A stretch of DNA of 64,000 bases from Pirellula sp. (GCA_013822725.1 PNKX01000004.1:1-64000); one strand, 5' to 3'. Counted from the stretch's first letter, positions 34,173 through 43,908 are shown. The notes: generated from the letters alone by a model not told the origin. Numbers and translations are program-made.

Positions 34173-36371
34173 TTACTTGGCTATCGCGGTTCGCGACGGA
34201 TTCTTGCGAGTAAACTCAGTCGCCGGCGCTCCGACGACCTGCAGCCAAGAGAGATACGGCGCATCGTATCCGGCTGTGGCGAAGTCCCGCAGGCGCACTT
34301 CGCGTCCAGTCGCGTCTTGGACGTTGAACGTAACGATCGATTGGTCGCTCGCCGGCCCGAGCTTGCCGTTGGCAAGCGCCGTCGTCGTCAGCGCAGGAGC
34401 GTCGACTGGCACGTCGAGCGCCGACACGTTGATCCAGTTATTCGACGATTCGGGGCGCTTCTCGCCCAGCGACTCGATCAGCAGCAGATGCTTCCCCGGG
34501 CCGAGCCCCAACTTCTTCCAGCTGAACGGCACGCCACGCTGGGGACCGTACTGGTCGACGATCGCCGCTTCTTGACCATCGATCGTCACGCGGGCCTTGC
34601 CGGCGTCGTCGTAGTAGGCGCCGCGCCACTCGACGCTGTCGCCGGCGAACTCCAATCTCGCTTGGGCCCCCTTCACGTTGCTTGCCCGCGGCGGTCCGGG
34701 GGAGTTCCAAGTCCCGCCGAACGTTTCTCTCCCCGCTGAGCCCCCTTCGGCCACGAGCAGGACGGGCCCGCGATAAACGGAAGTCTTGCCAGCGCACTCG
34801 CGCTCGCCAGCCCAATAACGGGCCGACATATCGATCTCAATCGTCACCCGGTCCCCCGACTTCCATTCGCGATCCAGCGACAAATACGTTCCCGGCGTCG
34901 CGGCCACGGCTTCGCCGTTGACCGTCACTTTCGTCTTGGCCGACCAGTGGGGAATCCGCAGCTTAAAGTTGAATGCCACCGGACTGCGCGGCTCGACCGC
35001 CAACTCAATACGACCGTCGCGCGGGTAATCGGTCGTCTGCGTGAGCGTCACGGGCGTCTCCTTGACGGTCGTCTCAAACGTCGACGGCCCGTACCAATTC
35101 AACGCCAGTCCCGTCACGTCGCGCATCAGCCCCCAGTCGCTGATCATCCCCAGCCCGCGCGCCGCGTTGACGCTGCAGCAATTAAGTTCCTCGCTGCCAG
35201 GTCGAATCTGAAACGCAATATCCTGCGTACTCGGTATTCGCCGGCCATCCATCGGCGTGTTGTAGGTGCTCCACCGCGCGGTCGGCGCGAACGCCCCCAC
35301 CGCCTGATTGAGCGTTGAGAGCTCCAACTCGTCCGCGACCAGCGGATCGCCCGTCAGCCGCAACATCTCGACGCTCATCGCCATCCATGCAATCGTGCAG
35401 CACGTCTCGATGGCGCCCTGATGATACGGATTGCCTTGCGCTTGTTCACCCGACGAGAAGCCGCCGTTATTGTGGCGGTCGGTCTTCACGATGCTCCACC
35501 ACAGGTTTTCAAACGCTTTTCGATAATCCTCATTTCCCGTCAGCCAGTAGAGTTCCGCCAGCCCCATCATCGGGTGGAGACTCTCCCAGCGCGGTTTCGG
35601 GATCTGGAAGAACTCAACTCCCTGGAGTCCCATCCGCAAGTAGTCGCCGGCGCCAGGGGCGGCGAAGTCGGCCACGACTTCCTCCGCCAACTTCAAATAC
35701 TTCTCCTCGCCAGTTCGCGCGTACAGCATGGCGAGCGAATGGACGACGGCCTGATTCATCTCCATGCTGCCGATCGAGGAGACTGGTTTGCCCGTGTCGA
35801 GAAACTTCGCGCACAGGAGATCGCCTACCCTTCGAGCCGCTTCTAGCGCGTGCGGGTCGCCCGTTTCGTCGTACCACAGCATGAGCCCCAGCATGGCATG
35901 GTAGTGGCCCCACAGATCCCAATTACCGGGGCAATTCGGCGCCGTGCCGGTCAGCCGACTCTCCTGGGGAAAGGGCCCCAAGTAACCATCCTCGGCCTGT
36001 AACGGCAGCAGACGCTCGACAAACTGCGTGGTGGCGGCCTTGAGCGTCGGATCATCGGTCGTCCGCAACACCTGGACCGAACCAGTGAGCAGCTTCCCGG
36101 CGAATTCGCCCGACCAGGGCAACAAATTGCGATACGGCTGCGCATCCCGATCGACGAACATGTCGAAGATAGCCGGATTGTCGCGCGGAGCCCGCTGGAG
36201 CCAATTCGCGGAGACGGCGCTAAGATACTGCTCGAGCGGACCGCCGAGTTGGATGCTCACGTCATCGCAACGATCCATCGCGCGCTGAGCGACGAGTTCC
36301 ACGCCGTTGCTCGCTCGCGAGTCGATGATCCAGAGAGCCAGCGTCAGCAGCGCGCAAGCGGCGATTCGCAT
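34173..36371 (-). CDS. GH127 beta-L-arabinofuranosidase-like glycoside hydrolase (DUF1680)
   Basis: A 732-aa secreted enzyme with a signal peptide (MRIAACALLTLALWIIDSRA). The (alpha/alpha)6 barrel contains DLWGHYHAMLGLMLWYDETG and the zinc-binding signature of GH127: E322-x-C324-C325 (IETCCTIAW) and C398-C399 (NCCSVN). In the known enzyme HypBA1 the corresponding Glu/Cys set holds Zn and provides the Cys nucleophile. A beta-sandwich domain follows (NFKLRIPHWSAKTKVTVNGE), then an extra C-terminal carbohydrate-binding-like module from about residue 560. It probably releases arabinofuranose from plant or algal polysaccharide in the periplasm. Monocistronic. Confidence 0.9.
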   Translation of the reverse strand: MRIAACALLTLALWIIDSRASNGVELVAQRAMDRCDDVSIQLGGPLEQYLSAVSANWLQRAPRDNPAIFDMFVDRDAQPYRNLLPWSGEFAGKLLTGSVQVLRTTDDPTLKAATTQFVERLLPLQAEDGYLGPFPQESRLTGTAPNCPGNWDLWGHYHAMLGLMLWYDETGDPHALEAARRVGDLLCAKFLDTGKPVSSIGSMEMNQAVVHSLAMLYARTGEEKYLKLAEEVVADFAAPGAGDYLRMGLQGVEFFQIPKPRWESLHPMMGLAELYWLTGNEDYRKAFENLWWSIVKTDRHNNGGFSSGEQAQGNPYHQGAIETCCTIAWMAMSVEMLRLTGDPLVADELELSTLNQAVGAFAPTARWSTYNTPMDGRRIPSTQDIAFQIRPGSEELNCCSVNAARGLGMISDWGLMRDVTGLALNWYGPSTFETTVKETPVTLTQTTDYPRDGRIELAVEPRSPVAFNFKLRIPHWSAKTKVTVNGEAVAATPGTYLSLDREWKSGDRVTIEIDMSARYWAGERECAGKTSVYRGPVLLVAEGGSAGRETFGGTWNSPGPPRASNVKGAQARLEFAGDSVEWRGAYYDDAGKARVTIDGQEAAIVDQYGPQRGVPFSWKKLGLGPGKHLLLIESLGEKRPESSNNWINVSALDVPVDAPALTTTALANGKLGPASDQSIVTFNVQDATGREVRLRDFATAGYDAPYLSWLQVVGAPATEFTRKNPSRTAIAK

Positions 36372-36511
36372 TGATGAGTTCCCCGACGAGAGAAGTGAGG
36401 CCGTCCCGGCGCGAATTCGTCATTCGGCGCAGGTCGTTCGCGCTAGCTGGCGCGGCTGGCCCTAAGATAACCTCGACCCTGCAGGAAGGGAAACGCCCGT
36501 CGAACGCCGTG

Positions 36512-36536
36512 TGCCACTGGCATCCTGCCAGTGGCA
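36512..36536. repeat. Palindrome with 9-bp arms
   Basis: TGCCACTGG at 36512-36520 and CCAGTGGCA at 36528-36536 flank CATCCTG. The TGCCA(C/G)TGG arm recurs inside the larger inverted repeat at 57500-57574, suggesting a shared repeat family. It may also help terminate the sigma-54 regulator mRNA just upstream of GH127 on the minus strand. Confidence 0.65.
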
Positions 36537-36559
36537 TACAAAGCAGGATATCTAGCGTT

Positions 36560-37930
36560 CTAACCCGCCGTCGCGTCGCCCGAGTCGATGCCGTACTTCT
36601 CAAGTAATCGGTAGAGAGTCCGCCGCCCGATCCCGAGCGCCCGCGCTGTCCGCGCTTTATTGCCGCCGAGTCGCTTATAGGTATCGGCAACGTGGAGCTT
36701 GTTCACCGTATCGAGATCGACGTTGCCTCCCACTTTGAGCACCGGCGTGGCGGCGGCGCCTTTGACGATCTCAGGAGGCAAGTTCTGGGCGCGAATCCAT
36801 TCGTCTTCAGCCAAAATTTTCGCGCGCTCCACGGCGTTGAGGAGCTGGCGAACGTTTCCGGGCCAGCTGTAACTCTCGAAGATCTTTAGCACGTCGTCTT
36901 CGATCTGCCACTCGGAACCGAGGAAGTGACTGAGCAGCAGTTTGATATCTCCCTCGCGCTCCCGCAGCAGCGGCAAGAAGATGGTCAGCACGTTGATGCG
37001 ATAGAAGAGATCTTCGCGGAATCTCCCTTCGCGCACCTCCTTCGCCATGTCGCGATTAGTCGCAGCGATTAGCCGCACCCGCACCCGCCGTTCCTTCACC
37101 GAGCCGATGCGCCGCAGCGAGCCGTCTTCCAGCACTCGCAACAGCTTCGCCTGCAGCGAACCAGCCAGCTCGCCGATTTCGTCGATGAACAATGTGCCGC
37201 CGTCGGCCACCTCGAACAGCCCCTGCTTGGCGCCCACCGCGCCGGTGAAGGCCCCTTTTTCGTGGCCGAACAGTTCGCTTTCCAGCAACGTCTCCGGGAG
37301 CGCCGCACAGTTGATCACCACGAACGGCTTGTCGGCCAGCGGGCTCGCCTCGTGCAACGCGCGGGCGACGAGTTCCTTGCCGGTGCCGCTGTCCCCCTGA
37401 ATGAGAATCGGCTTATTCGCTGGCCCGGTCCGCTGGATCAGCCGATAAACCTCCTGCATCGCTGACGATTCGCCGATCATGCTCGGCGTCCGCTGTTGCT
37501 GCTGCTTGATCACCGCCTTCAGCTGCTGATTCTCGCGGTGCAACTGTCCCGTTTCGCACGCCTTGCGTATCAGTCGATCGAGTTCACGCAGGCTAATCGG
37601 CTTGCTGAGAAACTCCCGGGCGCCAAGCTTCATCGCCTCAACGGCGATTTCGATCGTTCCCTCGCCCGTGAGCATCACGACTTCGCACTCGGCGCCGCGG
37701 GCCTTCAGGCGTTGCAGCACTTCGAGTCCGCTCATCCCCGGCATCGCCAGATCGAGCACGGCCACGTCAAACGCCCGCCGCTCAGCCTGCCCCAGCGCTT
37801 CCTCGCCGTCCGCGCATTGTTGCACGCGGTAGCCATGGCCGCTCAGGTAGCGCGCGATGTCGCTCCGCAGTTCGTGGTCGTCGTCGACCAGTAGGAGGTC
37901 GATGTCGGCGTTGGCGGTCGTCTCGCTCAT
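36560..37930 (-). CDS. NtrC-family sigma-54-dependent response regulator
   Basis: A 456-aa regulator. Receiver domain: acidic pocket DDD at 16-18, phosphorylated D60 ([10 protein letters not shown]), Lys in LSKPISL. AAA+ domain: [14 protein letters not shown] (Walker A), [10 protein letters not shown] (sigma-54 contact loop), [12 protein letters not shown] (Walker B), [12 protein letters not shown] and the SWPGNVRQL sensor II. C-terminal Fis-type [23 protein letters not shown]. It activates sigma-54 promoters after phosphorylation by the histidine kinase encoded 35 nt upstream. The target genes are not visible here; no -24/-12 element was noted nearby. Confidence 0.92.
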   Translation of the reverse strand: MSETTANADIDLLLVDDDHELRSDIARYLSGHGYRVQQCADGEEALGQAERRAFDVAVLDLAMPGMSGLEVLQRLKARGAECEVVMLTGEGTIEIAVEAMKLGAREFLSKPISLRELDRLIRKACETGQLHRENQQLKAVIKQQQQRTPSMIGESSAMQEVYRLIQRTGPANKPILIQGDSGTGKELVARALHEASPLADKPFVVINCAALPETLLESELFGHEKGAFTGAVGAKQGLFEVADGGTLFIDEIGELAGSLQAKLLRVLEDGSLRRIGSVKERRVRVRLIAATNRDMAKEVREGRFREDLFYRINVLTIFLPLLREREGDIKLLLSHFLGSEWQIEDDVLKIFESYSWPGNVRQLLNAVERAKILAEDEWIRAQNLPPEIVKGAAATPVLKVGGNVDLDTVNKLHVADTYKRLGGNKARTARALGIGRRTLYRLLEKYGIDSGDATAG

Positions 37931-37965
37931 AGAAATCTTCTTGCCGGTTCGGAAGAAAAGAGTTG

Positions 37966-39702
37966 TTAGGGGAGTCGGCCTACGGAGGCGCCGTTTGCCT
38001 CTGATTCGGAACTCACCTGGAGCTGTCCCGGTAACAGGATTGCAATTCTTGCGCCGCCGCCCGGCACGTTCGCCACGGCAACTTCGCCGCCGTGGGCTTC
38101 GACCACCCGCCGCACGATCGCTAACCCCAGCCCCGTGCCGCTGGCGCGCGTCGTGAAGAAGGGCTCGAACGCTCGCTCCTTCGCGGCCTCAGAAAAACCG
38201 CTGCCATTGTCATCGACCGTCAATTCAAGCCACGTGGCGTCGTCGCGCGTGATCGGACGACACGAAACAGTCAATCTCAGCGGGTCGCCGCAGGCGGCCA
38301 ACGAATTTTCGAAGATATTGCGAAACGCCTGCACCATGCGGAATCGATCAAGTCGCATCGGCTCGCCTCCGGCGGCAGACGTCGCTTCAATCAGTTCCGC
38401 GCGGCGATCGCGTCGCACGCTTTGCAGCAAATTCCAAGCTTCGCGCCACAGCGTGTGCAGCCGGCACTCGGTTTTCTCCAACACTATGGGCGCTGCAAAA
38501 TTGCGGACTTCGTCCAACAATCGTTGCAAGTCGTGCTGCGCATGCTCCGAACGCTTCAGCAATTCCGACGCATCGGGGGAAGCGACCAGTTGATCCGTCA
38601 GCATCTCGGTGCAGACGCGCATGCGTTGCAGTGCATTTCGACTTTCGTGCGCGAGCCGAGCGTACATCTCGCCGATCGTCGCCAGTCGGTTCGCTTGCAA
38701 CACCTGAGCCGCCGCCCGCCGTTGCTCGGTGACGTCATGTCCCACAGCCAGCACCGCCGGCTCGTCGTCGATGCCGTCAATCCGGCTGAGCGTCCAGTTG
38801 ATCCACCGCGGCGTACCGCCGCGCCGTTCGATCTGCGTTTCATACGCGGCGGGGCCGGCGCCCGCAAGAACCGCCGCCACCCGTAGCTCGGCCTCGCCAG
38901 AGCCCAGAATCGCGGCGACGAGTTCGGGCGCACGTTCAACCTCGCCGGCGGCATAGCCCGTCGCCGATTCAGCGTACGGATTGAAGTAAACCGCCGCCCG
39001 CGTGGCGTCGACGATCATGATCAAGCAACTAGCGTTCTCCACCAGATGACGGAACTTGCGCTCGCCGCGCTCGCGCTCAAACTGTCGCTGACGACGAACG
39101 TACTCGAACTCGTACGCATCCTGAATGAGCGCGTGATCGAGATCCAACAGTTTGTTGACCGAGCCAAGCGCTACCGCCAGTTCCTCCGGCGAACCGCTCC
39201 AAGAGGCGCACAACGCTTGCTTAATTCCAGTCCGCAAGCGCGAAATCACCAAACTCGTGAACCGTTGTTCCAGACCGATCTCCACATGCCGATAGCCAAC
39301 CCGCCACCGCCGCGCAATGTAGTCGACGTCGTAATTGCCGGAGAAGAGTTGCGTCAGCCATTCGCGCAGCGTCTGTGACAGCCGCTCAATTTGGGCCAGC
39401 CCGCCAGTGATGACGCGCGAAGCGTCGGGATGCCGCTGGATCTCGGCGTAAAAATCTTCAATGAGCGATTTCGCATGGGGCGCGACCAACGGCCACAAGG
39501 CCGCAACTCGCTGCGCATCGCTGTCGGTCCAACCGACATATCGCTGCATCGATGCGTAACGACGCGCAAAATCTTGTTCGGACATGCCGGCCACTTCGCC
39601 TGGAACCTCTACGTTTCCCTTAGTTCTAGCAGCAGGCAAGGTCGCCACCAAACGGACCTTGGCGGAGGCTGACGGTTCGGGGAAATCTGGCGTAGCTGAC
39701 AT
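37966..39702 (-). CDS. Globin-coupled histidine kinase
   Basis: A 578-aa soluble sensor kinase. Start at ATG 39702 (MSATPDFPEPSAS); a start 22 codons earlier or 39 codons later (MSEQDFARRYAS) is possible. Residues ~45-170 form a protoglobin-type sensor: VGWTDSDAQRVAALWPLVAP, RWRVGYRHVEIGLEQRF with proximal heme His139, so it likely senses O2, NO or redox state. A PAS domain follows (LVENASCLIMIVDATRAAVY), then the dimerisation region with H352 (RLAHESRNALQRMR) and an ATPase with N-box FRNIFENSLAA, DDNGSGF and GTGLGLAIV. No membrane helix. It heads an operon with its NtrC-type partner. Confidence 0.88.
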   Translation of the reverse strand: MSATPDFPEPSASAKVRLVATLPAARTKGNVEVPGEVAGMSEQDFARRYASMQRYVGWTDSDAQRVAALWPLVAPHAKSLIEDFYAEIQRHPDASRVITGGLAQIERLSQTLREWLTQLFSGNYDVDYIARRWRVGYRHVEIGLEQRFTSLVISRLRTGIKQALCASWSGSPEELAVALGSVNKLLDLDHALIQDAYEFEYVRRQRQFERERGERKFRHLVENASCLIMIVDATRAAVYFNPYAESATGYAAGEVERAPELVAAILGSGEAELRVAAVLAGAGPAAYETQIERRGGTPRWINWTLSRIDGIDDEPAVLAVGHDVTEQRRAAAQVLQANRLATIGEMYARLAHESRNALQRMRVCTEMLTDQLVASPDASELLKRSEHAQHDLQRLLDEVRNFAAPIVLEKTECRLHTLWREAWNLLQSVRRDRRAELIEATSAAGGEPMRLDRFRMVQAFRNIFENSLAACGDPLRLTVSCRPITRDDATWLELTVDDNGSGFSEAAKERAFEPFFTTRASGTGLGLAIVRRVVEAHGGEVAVANVPGGGARIAILLPGQLQVSSESEANGASVGRLP

Positions 39703-40067
39703 CAATCGTCCGCACGGGTTTACGAGCCAACCCGGCCTCTGTCGCAAGCCATGGGCCAAAACCAGCAAGCCTGTCGGCCCCCCTCGTCGGCATTAAGAAA
39801 TAATCTTCACCAAGGGGCCAAATGTCAGCCGCCACACGCCTTGCCAGCGCTCAGAACCGATCATTTCAGCGCGCAATGTGTCGAAAACGCACAGCAAGGA
39901 TCGGCCAAGGCTCGCCGCATGGTACGAACGCCACTCATTCCACTAACGAGCCCGCCATGGCGTCTCAGGCGCGTCAATTGCAAGCTTCTCTACCGTCTTG
40001 CGACAGTTTCGCCGCCAGACCGCATCGCACGGAAGGATCCTGTCCTCTTCTACAAGGGACAAACGCC
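39703..40067. other. Divergent promoter region between kinase and usp genes
   Basis: No gene. An open plus-strand frame from 39822 runs in phase into usp, but its composition is unlike coding sequence. This is the shared upstream space for the globin kinase (minus) and universal stress gene (plus). No operator could be identified. Confidence 0.35.
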
Positions 40068-40493
40068 ATGAACCGCTACGCCAACGCCAAACTGCTCGTC
40101 CCCATCGATTTTTCCGAGGAAGCGGACGGCGCCCTCGCCGCCGCCCTCGAAATCGCCGGGAAGAATGAGCAAATCACCGCCGTCCACGTCGCCCCGCCGA
40201 TTGGGTCGTTCGAGCCTGGCGTCGTCTACATCGCCACCGACGCCGAGCGAACCGAGACGCTGCTACACTCGATCCACCGCCGGTATAGCGACCCGAAATA
40301 CCGGGGAATCAAGTTCGAGATCCTCTTCGGCGACCCCGGCCACGAGATCGCCGATTACGCCAAAGCAGCGGGAACAGGGCTGATTGTCATGCCTTCCCAC
40401 GGCCGCACAGGCCTGGCCCACCTGCTGATCGGCTCGGTCGCCGAGCGGGTAATTCGGCTAGCCCACTGCCCAGTTCTCGTTTTGCGGTCATAA
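40068..40493 (+). CDS. Universal stress protein, UspA family
   Basis: A 141-aa single-domain Usp. ATG 40068 is chosen because KLLVPIDFSEEADGALAAAL starts at residue 8 and matches the family beginning. The ATP-binding signature G-2x-G-9x-G-(S/T) is seen in MPSHGRTGLAHLLIGSVAER, and the chain ends HCPVLVLRS. Usp proteins accumulate under starvation or oxidative stress and bind ATP or act as switches. A link to the divergent globin sensor (oxygen or NO) is plausible, inferred only from proximity. Confidence 0.9.
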   Translation: MNRYANAKLLVPIDFSEEADGALAAALEIAGKNEQITAVHVAPPIGSFEPGVVYIATDAERTETLLHSIHRRYSDPKYRGIKFEILFGDPGHEIADYAKAAGTGLIVMPSHGRTGLAHLLIGSVAERVIRLAHCPVLVLRS

Positions 40494-40535
40494 TAGCTAT
40501 CGTGAGATTAGCTCTCGCGAACGCGCAGGAATTTG

Positions 40536-40617
40536 CAGCCCCCGGCTCCGCCGGGGGGTTGCGCCACGCGAAGGCAAACCACACCGCACTTCTACCCCCG
40601 GCCAGAGGCCGGGGCTG
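40536..40617 (+). repeat. Palindromic intergenic element, copy A
   Basis: An 82-bp element with outer arms CAGCCCCCGGCTCCGCCGGG and CCCCCGGCCAGAGGCCGGGG ending CTG. It starts 42 bp after the usp stop. Core and arms match copies at 42492, 46202 and 55087. Its interior differs most from the others. Confidence 0.8.
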
Positions 40618-40674
40618 AAAAACAGTTCCTCTAACACAACGACTATATTCCCACCGCGACAGGTCCTCCCGCCG

Positions 40675-41601
40675 ATGATCCACACCCCCTCCACCGCCGC
40701 TCCGCTTGATTTCGTTCTCGATGGCCTGATGCGTCGCTACCGCGAGCGAGTTCCCGACGTCGACGGCGTCGTCCGCGCGATGATCGCCGCCGGCCTCGTC
40801 GATTCGGTCGGCGGCATCGAGAACGACCACATCGCGTTCCGCACGATGGGCGTCCCCCACCTCGGGATCGCGTCGTTCGAAAAGATCTTCATGCACTACG
40901 GCTACACGAAGCGCGACTTCCTTCGCTTCGACGGCAAGAAACTCGACGCCTACTGGTACGCCCCGCCGATCGCCCGCTATCCGCGAATCTTTATCAGCGA
41001 ACTCTGCGTCGACGAACTCTCCGACGATGTGAAGCGCATCATCCATTCCTACACCGACGAAGTGACGAGCGACCCGGTCGACTCGCTCAACCTCGACGAC
41101 GGCGCCGCGGTCGACCAATTCCTCCACAGCCCGCTCTGGCGCACCCCGACGTGGGAAGACTACCAAACTCTCGCCGACGAGAGCGAGTATGCCGCGTGGG
41201 TCATCTACAACCGCTACTACCTCAACCACTTCACGGTGAGCGTTCACAATCTTCCCGCCCAGTACGACACGGTCGAGAAGTTCAACGAGTTCCTCAAAGC
41301 CCGCGGCTTCAAGCTCAACAACTCGGGCGGCGAAATCAAAATCAGCGGCGACGGCCTGCTCCTCCAAAGCTCGACCGTCGCCGAAATGGTCGACGCCACG
41401 TTCCCCTTGGCCGACGGCGGCGAAACGACGCAGCAAATCGCCGGCTCCTACGTCGAGTTCGCCGAACGCCGCGTCCTGCCGCAATTCGCCACGCTCCCTG
41501 AAGGCGAAGTCCGCCGCGAACATCGCCGCGATGGCTTCGAAACGGCCAACGCCGACAAGATCTTCGAGAGCACCTTCCGCGACCAGACCGGCCGGCGCTA
41601 A
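40675..41601 (+). CDS. DUF1338 / 2-oxoadipate dioxygenase-decarboxylase-like protein
   Basis: A 308-aa protein of the DUF1338 family, vicinal-oxygen-chelate-like non-heme iron enzymes that include the 2-oxoadipate dioxygenase/decarboxylase HglS (YdcJ type). Conserved elements: IENDHIAFRTMGVP, whose His is a metal ligand, RIFISELCVDELS with the Glu, NHFTVSVHNLP with a second His, and SYVEFAERR. It may act in lysine/2-oxoadipate breakdown, or on another 2-oxoacid; specificity cannot be told from sequence. No pathway genes flank it. Start ATG 40675 is a fair choice; no strong ribosome site. Confidence 0.85.
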   Translation: MIHTPSTAAPLDFVLDGLMRRYRERVPDVDGVVRAMIAAGLVDSVGGIENDHIAFRTMGVPHLGIASFEKIFMHYGYTKRDFLRFDGKKLDAYWYAPPIARYPRIFISELCVDELSDDVKRIIHSYTDEVTSDPVDSLNLDDGAAVDQFLHSPLWRTPTWEDYQTLADESEYAAWVIYNRYYLNHFTVSVHNLPAQYDTVEKFNEFLKARGFKLNNSGGEIKISGDGLLLQSSTVAEMVDATFPLADGGETTQQIAGSYVEFAERRVLPQFATLPEGEVRREHRRDGFETANADKIFESTFRDQTGRR

Positions 41602-41750
41602 TCTCGTAAACGGCATAATTGCTGTCACCGTTTCCCTCATAATGAGGTAGAATTTGGGGGGCAAAACGGCAGAGCCGGTCCGCGCGCCGCCCAGGCGTCT
41701 GATCGCCGCCGTCGACAATTCGTACACGACCACATTCAGGAGAGAATGCG

Positions 41751-42479
41751 ATGAACTACGCACAGGACAACAACAATCCCTACCTCAACTTTGGCATGAC
41801 GGCGTCCCAGGCGGATGAGAACACGCGGGCTTCGTTCATTCGCAAGACGTATGTCCATTTGCTCGGCGCCGTCTTGGCGTTTTGCGGCATCGAAGCGGTT
41901 TTGCTGAACTCTCCAATTGCCGAGCGCTGGACGAACTTAGCGTTCTCGACCCAACTCGGTTGGTTCGCCATCATCCTGGCGTTCACCGGCGTCAGCTACT
42001 TGGCTAACTCTTGGGCGCTCTCGACCACGAACTTGGGAACCCAGTATCTCGGGCTGGGCCTGTACGTCGTCGCTCAGTCGTTCATCACACTGCCGCTGCT
42101 CTACGTTGCAAAAACGGAGTTTGGCCCCGAAATCATCACAAACGCCGCGCTCCTCACCGGAGTGATCTTCGTCGGCTTGACAGCCGCAGTCTTCATCTCG
42201 GGCGTCGATTTCTCGTTCTTGAGATCGGCGCTAACCATCGGCATCTTCGCCGCCATCGGCGTCGCCCTCTGCTCGTGGATGTTCGGGTTTAATCTCGGCA
42301 TCTTGTTCGTCGGCGCGATGCTCGTCCTGTCGGCAGGCTACATCCTGTACTACACCAGCAACGTGATGCACCACTATCGCGTCGATCAATACGTCGCCGC
42401 CGCCCTCGCGCTGTTCGCTGCGGTCGCTCTCCTGTTCTGGTACGTCCTGCAACTGCTGATGTCGCTCAACCGGCGGTAG
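41751..42479 (+). CDS. Bax inhibitor-1/YccA family membrane protein
   Basis: A 242-aa protein with seven hydrophobic helices: HLLGAVLAFCGIEAVLLNS, LGWFAIILAFTGVSYLANSW, YLGLGLYVVAQSFITLPLLY, NAALLTGVIFVGLTAAVFIS, ALTIGIFAAIGVALCSWMFG, ILFVGAMLVLSAGYILYYTS, AAALALFAAVALLFWYVLQL. This is the BI-1/YccA/YbhL fold, proton- or calcium-leak channels and modulators of FtsH. AGGAGAG lies 7 nt before ATG. It ends 13 bp before palindromic copy B and a strong terminator. Confidence 0.88.
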   Translation: MNYAQDNNNPYLNFGMTASQADENTRASFIRKTYVHLLGAVLAFCGIEAVLLNSPIAERWTNLAFSTQLGWFAIILAFTGVSYLANSWALSTTNLGTQYLGLGLYVVAQSFITLPLLYVAKTEFGPEIITNAALLTGVIFVGLTAAVFISGVDFSFLRSALTIGIFAAIGVALCSWMFGFNLGILFVGAMLVLSAGYILYYTSNVMHHYRVDQYVAAALALFAAVALLFWYVLQLLMSLNRR

Positions 42480-42491
42480 CAGTCGCACCTG

Positions 42492-42577
42492 CAGCCCCTG
42501 GCTCCGCCAGGGGGTCGGCCACGATCTCGGTCGACGTCGTCCCGCGTAACGCTATCCCCTGGCGGAGCCAGGGGCTG
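42492..42577 (+). repeat. Palindromic intergenic element, copy B
   Basis: An 86-bp palindrome with arms CAGCCCCTGGCTCCGCCAGG and CCCCTGGCGGAGCCAGGGGC ending CTG. Interior shared with copies C and D (GGCCAC, CGGT-G, CGTCGTC and GCTA elements). Thirteen bp after the BI-1 stop. Confidence 0.85.
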
Positions 42578-42585
42578 AAAAAAAC

Positions 42586-42623
42586 AAACGGCGGCGGAGA
42601 GTTATCTCTCCGCCGCCGTTTTT
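42586..42623. terminator. Strong bidirectional intrinsic terminator
   Basis: AAACGGCGGCGGAGAG (42586-42601) pairs with CTCTCCGCCGCCGTTT (42606-42621) around TTAT: a 16-bp perfect stem with an A-tract before and a T-run after. It lies between the convergent BI-1 and MFS genes and can stop transcription from both sides. Confidence 0.9.
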
Positions 42624-42654
42624 ATTGCGCCACCTACTCACCTACTCACCCCCA

Positions 42655-43908
42655 TCACTCCGCCAACTGCGGCATCGCCTCCGCCCATTCCGGCGCCGCG
42701 TCGTGAACCTCCATCGGCCGCCGATCGCGACTTGCCAGCCACTGGAAGCCGACGAGAACCGCGACGCCCACCCCCAACGCCCCGTACCACACCGCATTCG
42801 GATTCGCCTGGTAAATCGTCGAGCCAATCGCCGGCCCCGCGACCGACGCCGTCGCCAGCATCACCATGTACCACCCCATGTAGCTCGCTTCGCCGCCAGC
42901 GCCGCTTCGATTGGCCACGAAGCCGGTCGACAACGCCAGCGACAACATCTCGCCTATCGTCAGCACCAGCATCGCCGCAATCGCGTACAACGCGGACTGG
43001 CCGAACGGCAGCATGCCGAACCCGACGCACGAAATCAGGCACCCCCAGCCGATCGTCCGCAACAGCGGCCACTCCTTGATCGCATCAACGAGCAACATCT
43101 CGAACAACACAATCACCGTCGTATTCACGGCGAACATCAACCCAATCGAATCGGTGTTGAGCCCAAAGTGATCGTGCAGAAACAGCGGGTAGGTCGAGCC
43201 GAATTGGAAGAACACGATCATGTTGGCGAGCATCAGCAGCAAGAACCCGACAAACAAGCGGTCGCGCAGCGGCGACGCGGCAGTGACCGTCGACGGGTGA
43301 ACGTCGACCGCCCGCTTGATGTGCCGCATCCGAAAGATCGCCAACAGCGCGCCGCCCGCCGCCATCGTGCTGAAGCCGTCGACGAAAAAGAGCCACTTGA
43401 AGTCGATCGTCGCGAGTAATCCGCCGATCGCCGGGCCGAAAGAAAATCCAAAGTTCGCCGCCAGCCGCTGCAGCGCGAACGCCCGCATCCGGTTAGCCGG
43501 CGTCGTCAGCTGCGTAATGGCCGCCGCGTTTGATGGCCGCACCGCCTCGGCGATCAAACTCACCAGGAACAAGTTCGCCGCCATCGCGGGCCACGTCTCC
43601 CAGAGCGGGAGCAGCATGAACCCCGGCGCCGCTAGAAACAGGCACACAGTCTGAAACCGAATGGCCCCGAACCGTTCCGCCAACCGCCCGCCAAGATAGG
43701 CGCCGCAAACCGCGCCCACGCCGTATACGCTCACCATCCGCCCGGCGAGCGCCCCACTGAAGCCAAGCTTTTGCGTCAGGTACAGCGTCAGAAACGGCAG
43801 CACCATCGCGCCGCAGCGATTGACGAACAATGCCACGGCCAACCACCAGACTTCCCGCGGAAGCCCGGCGTAGGCGGCTCGGTATCGTGCAATCGTGGCG
43901 CGGAGCAT
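42655..43908 (-). CDS. MFS transporter
   Basis: A 417-aa major facilitator with twelve hydrophobic helices, starting at ATG 43908 (MLRATIARYRAAYAGLPREV). Helix motifs: WLAVALFVNRCGAMVLPFL, LAGRMVSVYGVGAVCGAYLG followed by GRLAERFGAIR (the loop 2-3 motif), PANRMRAFALQRLAANFGFS, FGPAIGGLL. The pattern R-R-A-N-x-G, a fold with an inward-facing drug/solute exporter, resembles small-molecule efflux proteins; substrate unknown. Ends 30 bp from the bidirectional terminator. Confidence 0.85.
   Translation of the reverse strand: MLRATIARYRAAYAGLPREVWWLAVALFVNRCGAMVLPFLTLYLTQKLGFSGALAGRMVSVYGVGAVCGAYLGGRLAERFGAIRFQTVCLFLAAPGFMLLPLWETWPAMAANLFLVSLIAEAVRPSNAAAITQLTTPANRMRAFALQRLAANFGFSFGPAIGGLLATIDFKWLFFVDGFSTMAAGGALLAIFRMRHIKRAVDVHPSTVTAASPLRDRLFVGFLLLMLANMIVFFQFGSTYPLFLHDHFGLNTDSIGLMFAVNTTVIVLFEMLLVDAIKEWPLLRTIGWGCLISCVGFGMLPFGQSALYAIAAMLVLTIGEMLSLALSTGFVANRSGAGGEASYMGWYMVMLATASVAGPAIGSTIYQANPNAVWYGALGVGVAVLVGFQWLASRDRRPMEVHDAAPEWAEAMPQLAE

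Noticed and set aside
40387..41763. Minus-strand frame of 458 codons
   Set aside because: It covers the DUF1338 gene on the other strand; Val/Glu-rich composition is typical of a GC-rich antisense shadow.
42625..43419. Plus-strand frame opposite the MFS gene
   Set aside because: Arg/His/Gln-rich shadow of the antisense coding strand.
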